This document shows positions 61,501 to 64,000 of a stretch of 64,000 nucleotides of DNA, piece by piece. The translations under genes and the position numbers were made by a program. Where the stretch lies: positions 17,896,229 through 17,960,228 of the forward strand of contig NC_052395.1 in NCBI RefSeq assembly GCF_009389715.1, written 5' to 3'. The notes beneath the pieces are model-generated. The model searched no databases. It had not been told where the DNA came from and saw only the letters and a program-made list of their open reading frames with translations. The stretch is from Phoenix dactylifera. Its lineage: Eukaryota; Streptophyta; Magnoliopsida; Arecales; Arecaceae. The number at the start of each line of letters is the position of its first letter. The stretch's first letter is position 1.

Positions 61501-64000
61501 GTACCCATCAAAGTCACTTTTAGGGCTCGTTTGGTTCACGGGAAAAGAAGGGGAGAAAGTGTGGTCAACGGGAAAAGTAATGAGATGCCTCTTGTTTGGT
61601 TGGAGTTTTCAAAGGAGAGAGACAAAAAAGTTGTATTCCCATGGGAATATGATTCCCACATTTCATGGGAAAGTTTTTTCCATGAGAAACATCGGAAAGT
61701 TACTTTTCCATGAGGCGGAAATCACTCTATTTTTATTTTTTCCCAAAAAGGCCTTTCAGCATTAAAGAAGCATTAAAGAGGCATTAAAGACCTAATTTTT
61801 ATTAAGGGCATAATAGAAATTATACATAACTTTTCCAGGAAAGTGGATGGTCAACCAAATGGAAATTTGTCACTTTCCTATGGTCAACCAAATATGCCAA
61901 AAGTACTTTCCTAGGCATCGTCTTCCTAGGAATTTGTTTTCCAGGAATCATATTCCTAGGAGGAAAAATACTTCTTGCGAACCAAACGAGCCCTTAGGTG
62001 ACGGGCATTTAAGAAGTCTTGCTTTACTTACATGAAACTTAATTCATCTCTGCAACATTAAGTCATATCTTAATTCTGCCAAATGCCAATTTGCATAGGC
62101 TGCAGTCCGCTTGATTAGAAGCAATTCTCACTGTTCTTCTTCCAATAGCAACAATTTGTTTCTATTTCCAAATCCAGATTATTCTTATTTGATAATTTGA
62201 CTGATTTTGAGCTCTTTTCTTTTCCATTTGCAGATGCATTTGATGGCCATCCATCTTTAATCTTAAATTTTTATTACAACATTTGAGTGAACAAGCTTGT
62301 TTGGTCCAGCAAGTCATGAATGTCTGATTTCGTTCCTTTGATTTGTAATTTGATTACTGCTGTTGCTTCTGGAGTTTCTTATTTTAGACTGTAGTTTTAG
62401 AGGGCCTCCCCCTCATTGTTAGCAATTAAAAAAAAAAAATAACAGAAAAATAAAAGAAAAGAAAAAGCTTGTTCAGTTGTAATTTTGAAACTTCTATCAA
62501 CATTAATCATTACTAATGGAACTCCAAAAAGATCTGCTGTTTGCAAGATTCCCCAATGATTAGGTTAGGCTTGCAATAATGAACATTGGATAAAGCAGGT
62601 TAGTGCAGAATAAACTACTATTAATCCAAGAAAATCCAGAGCAAACTTATTCCAGCTGGGAGTAGCTTTATCATCATTATCCAGGTTTGGTGGGAAAAAG
62701 TGCACCTATGACTTTCATGATGCCCCTTCTGCCTCCGGGAGATTGTGGGTTGCAAAAGGTCATTTAATAGAATAACCTGGAATGATCTGGATTACTACCT
62801 TTTGTTCCATGATAACCTGCACCCAAACAAGACCTAATGTAATGTTCTAAGTGTTGGTATCAGGCCCCATATAAGTGGCTTACCGATAAAGTGTGGTATA
62901 TGCCCCCATACACATGGTATGTTGTTGGAACCGGCACAAAACCCGTGCCATGTGTCAATATCTGGAGATAACGTAGTAGTTCTGTATTGGATTGGTACGA
63001 TATGCCTCGTGCCATCCAGTATGGGTCGGTATTAAAAATACTGGCCTGATGTATCATGTTAATAATTTAGCATTTCCTTGAGAATTCGTCGAGCTATTCC
63101 TCCGTGAATCATTCAATGACAAGGAGAAATAAAATGGAACTCCGGCCTTCAATCGGCAGTTTTGTCAAAGGGGTTGCTAACTTGTTATAAAGCTTAGTCC
63201 CTTTCGCATATACACTTTAAATATAATATATTTAGATTTTGTTGGAAGGCTTTTACAGGCATGATGGGTCAGGTATAGTTTTGCTTTTGTAAATACAAGA
63301 GTATCTTGGACTTTTCTTTTTTACTGTCGACTCTAACAACAGCTGATGTTCGTGTCTGTTCTAAATCTTGAATGCTTCTTCTAACTCTTGTTTTTTCAGG
63401 GATTTATTCCTGGTGGAGCCCTTAAACCAGTGGATGCTGGTCTAGAGACAAACTTTGATGTGACTGAACATTATTGGTTTCCAATGTTGGCTGGGTTATC
63501 TGATTTAACACTAGATCCTAGATCAGAAGTTCGAAACTGTGCGCTTGAGGTGCTATTTGATTTGCTGAATGAGAGAGGTCACAAATTCTCTTCAGCTTTC
63601 TGGGAGAGCATTTTTCATCGTGTACTTTTTCCTATATTTGATCATGTGCGGCATGCTGGAAGGGATGGTTTTGTTTCTTCTGGAGATGATTGGCTTCGTG
63701 AAACTAGCATCCATTCACTTCAGTTGCTCTGCAACCTGTTTAATACATTCTATAAGGTAGCAATTATTTCTTTTCTTCTGGCCGCAATGAAATCATTTTC
63801 TGTAAATTGGAGCAAGATTCCTCTGTTAGAAAATTTCATCACCTTTTTTTTGTTAAAATCTCATGGTTATTGGTGGTATATTGCAAGATCATATATCATC
63901 ATGCCATATTGTTGGTTACAACAAATCTGTATTCATGTCTGATATGCCTCACTCTTGTATCTTCATTTTTCTCGTATTCATATTTGTAGGAGGTCTCTTT
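46563..64000 (+). CDS. BIG5: BIG5 (BEN1/MIN7)-type ARF guanine-nucleotide exchange factor, 3' end beyond the window
   Basis: Exons: 46563-46671, 50316-50391, 50692-50935, 51969-52090, 52161-52219, 53944-54001, 54081-54165, 54280-54483, 54614-54672, 54783-54852, 54936-55004, 55221-55343, 55545-55598, 55681-55769, 55935-56031, 56126-56224, 56329-56538, 56690-56800, 56868-57052, 57127-57753, 57923-58340, 58869-59108, 59228-59351, 59497-59645, 63400-63756, 63990-64000 and on. About 1,349 residues are present of an expected 1,700-1,800. Order: DCB region, HUS region with [24 protein letters not shown] text, Sec7 domain (about 610-790) with the catalytic glutamate E694 in [12 protein letters not shown] and the [11 protein letters not shown] motif, then HDS repeats. 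These proteins activate ARF GTPases at the trans-Golgi network/early endosome; Arabidopsis BIG5 acts in PIN traffic and immunity and is destabilised by a bacterial effector. The start [19 protein letters not shown] matches the family N-terminus. Confidence 0.93.
48250..48526. mobile_element. MITE in BIG5 intron 1
   Basis: 277 bp with terminal inverted repeats: left GGGCCTGTTTGGAAAATCCA; the right end read on the other strand is GGGCCTGTTTAGAAAATCAA, with two differences within 20 bases. Flanks are TAA (left) and TGA (right), consistent with a decayed 3-bp Tourist-type duplication. It has no coding capacity. Its family differs from the pair at 14244 and 61523. Confidence 0.7.
61523..61993. mobile_element. 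Tourist-like (PIF/Harbinger) MITE, copy 2, in BIG5 intron 24
   Basis: 471 bp with perfect terminal GGGCTCGTTTGGTTC on both strands and a TTA duplication on each side (61520-61522 and 61994-61996). It is collinear with 14244-14686, in the same orientation, with a few small indels, including extra bases near 61675-61700. Host exons 59497-59645 and 63400-63756 are intact. Confidence 0.85.

Noticed and set aside
62580..62840. Possible MITE ending CACCCAAACAAGACCT
   Set aside because: A matching left terminal repeat was not found upstream, so boundaries cannot be set.
1..64000. tRNA, rRNA or other structured RNA genes
   Set aside because: No cloverleaf with A and B box sequences and no rRNA-like stretches were noticed on either strand; a covariance-model search would be needed to exclude small ones.

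Overview
This is plant nuclear DNA, most likely from a monocot and plausibly a palm. It holds intron-rich protein genes with GT-AG introns of up to 6.6 kb, AT-rich intergenic DNA, a GC-rich first exon in one gene, and many plant transposon remnants. The species call is an inference from style and gene content, not from a diagnostic marker. No bacterial genes, operons or CRISPR arrays are present.

Four protein genes lie head-to-tail on the + strand. (1) 6015-18810 encodes an LRR receptor-like protein of the STRUBBELIG-receptor family (SRF): 17 coding exons, 755 aa, with a kinase domain whose catalytic motifs are lost. (2) 22546-27836 encodes a MYB/SANT-like plus bromodomain protein: 5 exons, 456 aa. 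(3) 31963-44396 encodes a DUF707 type II membrane protein: 14 exons, 379 aa. (4) From 46563 to beyond the window end lies a BIG5 (BEN1/MIN7)-type Sec7 ARF guanine-nucleotide exchange factor: 26 exons seen, the last cut by the window edge. All four models were built by hand from splice sites; the reading frames close without internal stops, and in each model the exon lengths agree with the splice phases.

Much of the remaining structure is transposon-derived and lies mostly inside introns. SRF intron 14 holds a solo LTR (13975-16221, perfect 5-bp target duplication) with a Tourist-like MITE nested in it. DUF707 intron 3 holds a 5.9-kb Ty3/gypsy Tat-type derivative on the - strand (32921-38803): LTRs, a broken gag, no recognisable pol, and an antisense Transposase_28-like ORF that is spliced but carries stops. 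A candidate TRIM retrotransposon (41400-41703) and a 130-bp tandem duplication sit in other DUF707 introns. BIG5 introns hold a second copy of the same Tourist-like MITE (61523-61993) and another MITE (48250-48526). Between genes there are a 3' LINE fragment with an RNase H signature (near 29250-29600), two tandem arrays (28437-28600 and 28671-29195), and a duplicated segment upstream of SRF (near 4110 and 4588).

The genes have unrelated roles (receptor signalling, chromatin, Golgi/endomembrane, vesicle traffic), and nothing suggests they act as a cluster. I found no new multi-gene system. The observations most worth checking are the degraded catalytic motifs in the SRF kinase, the missing acetyl-lysine Asn in the bromodomain, the structure of the Tat derivative with its spliced antisense ORF and hairpin minisatellite, the TRIM, and an overlapping upstream ORF in the DUF707 transcript.
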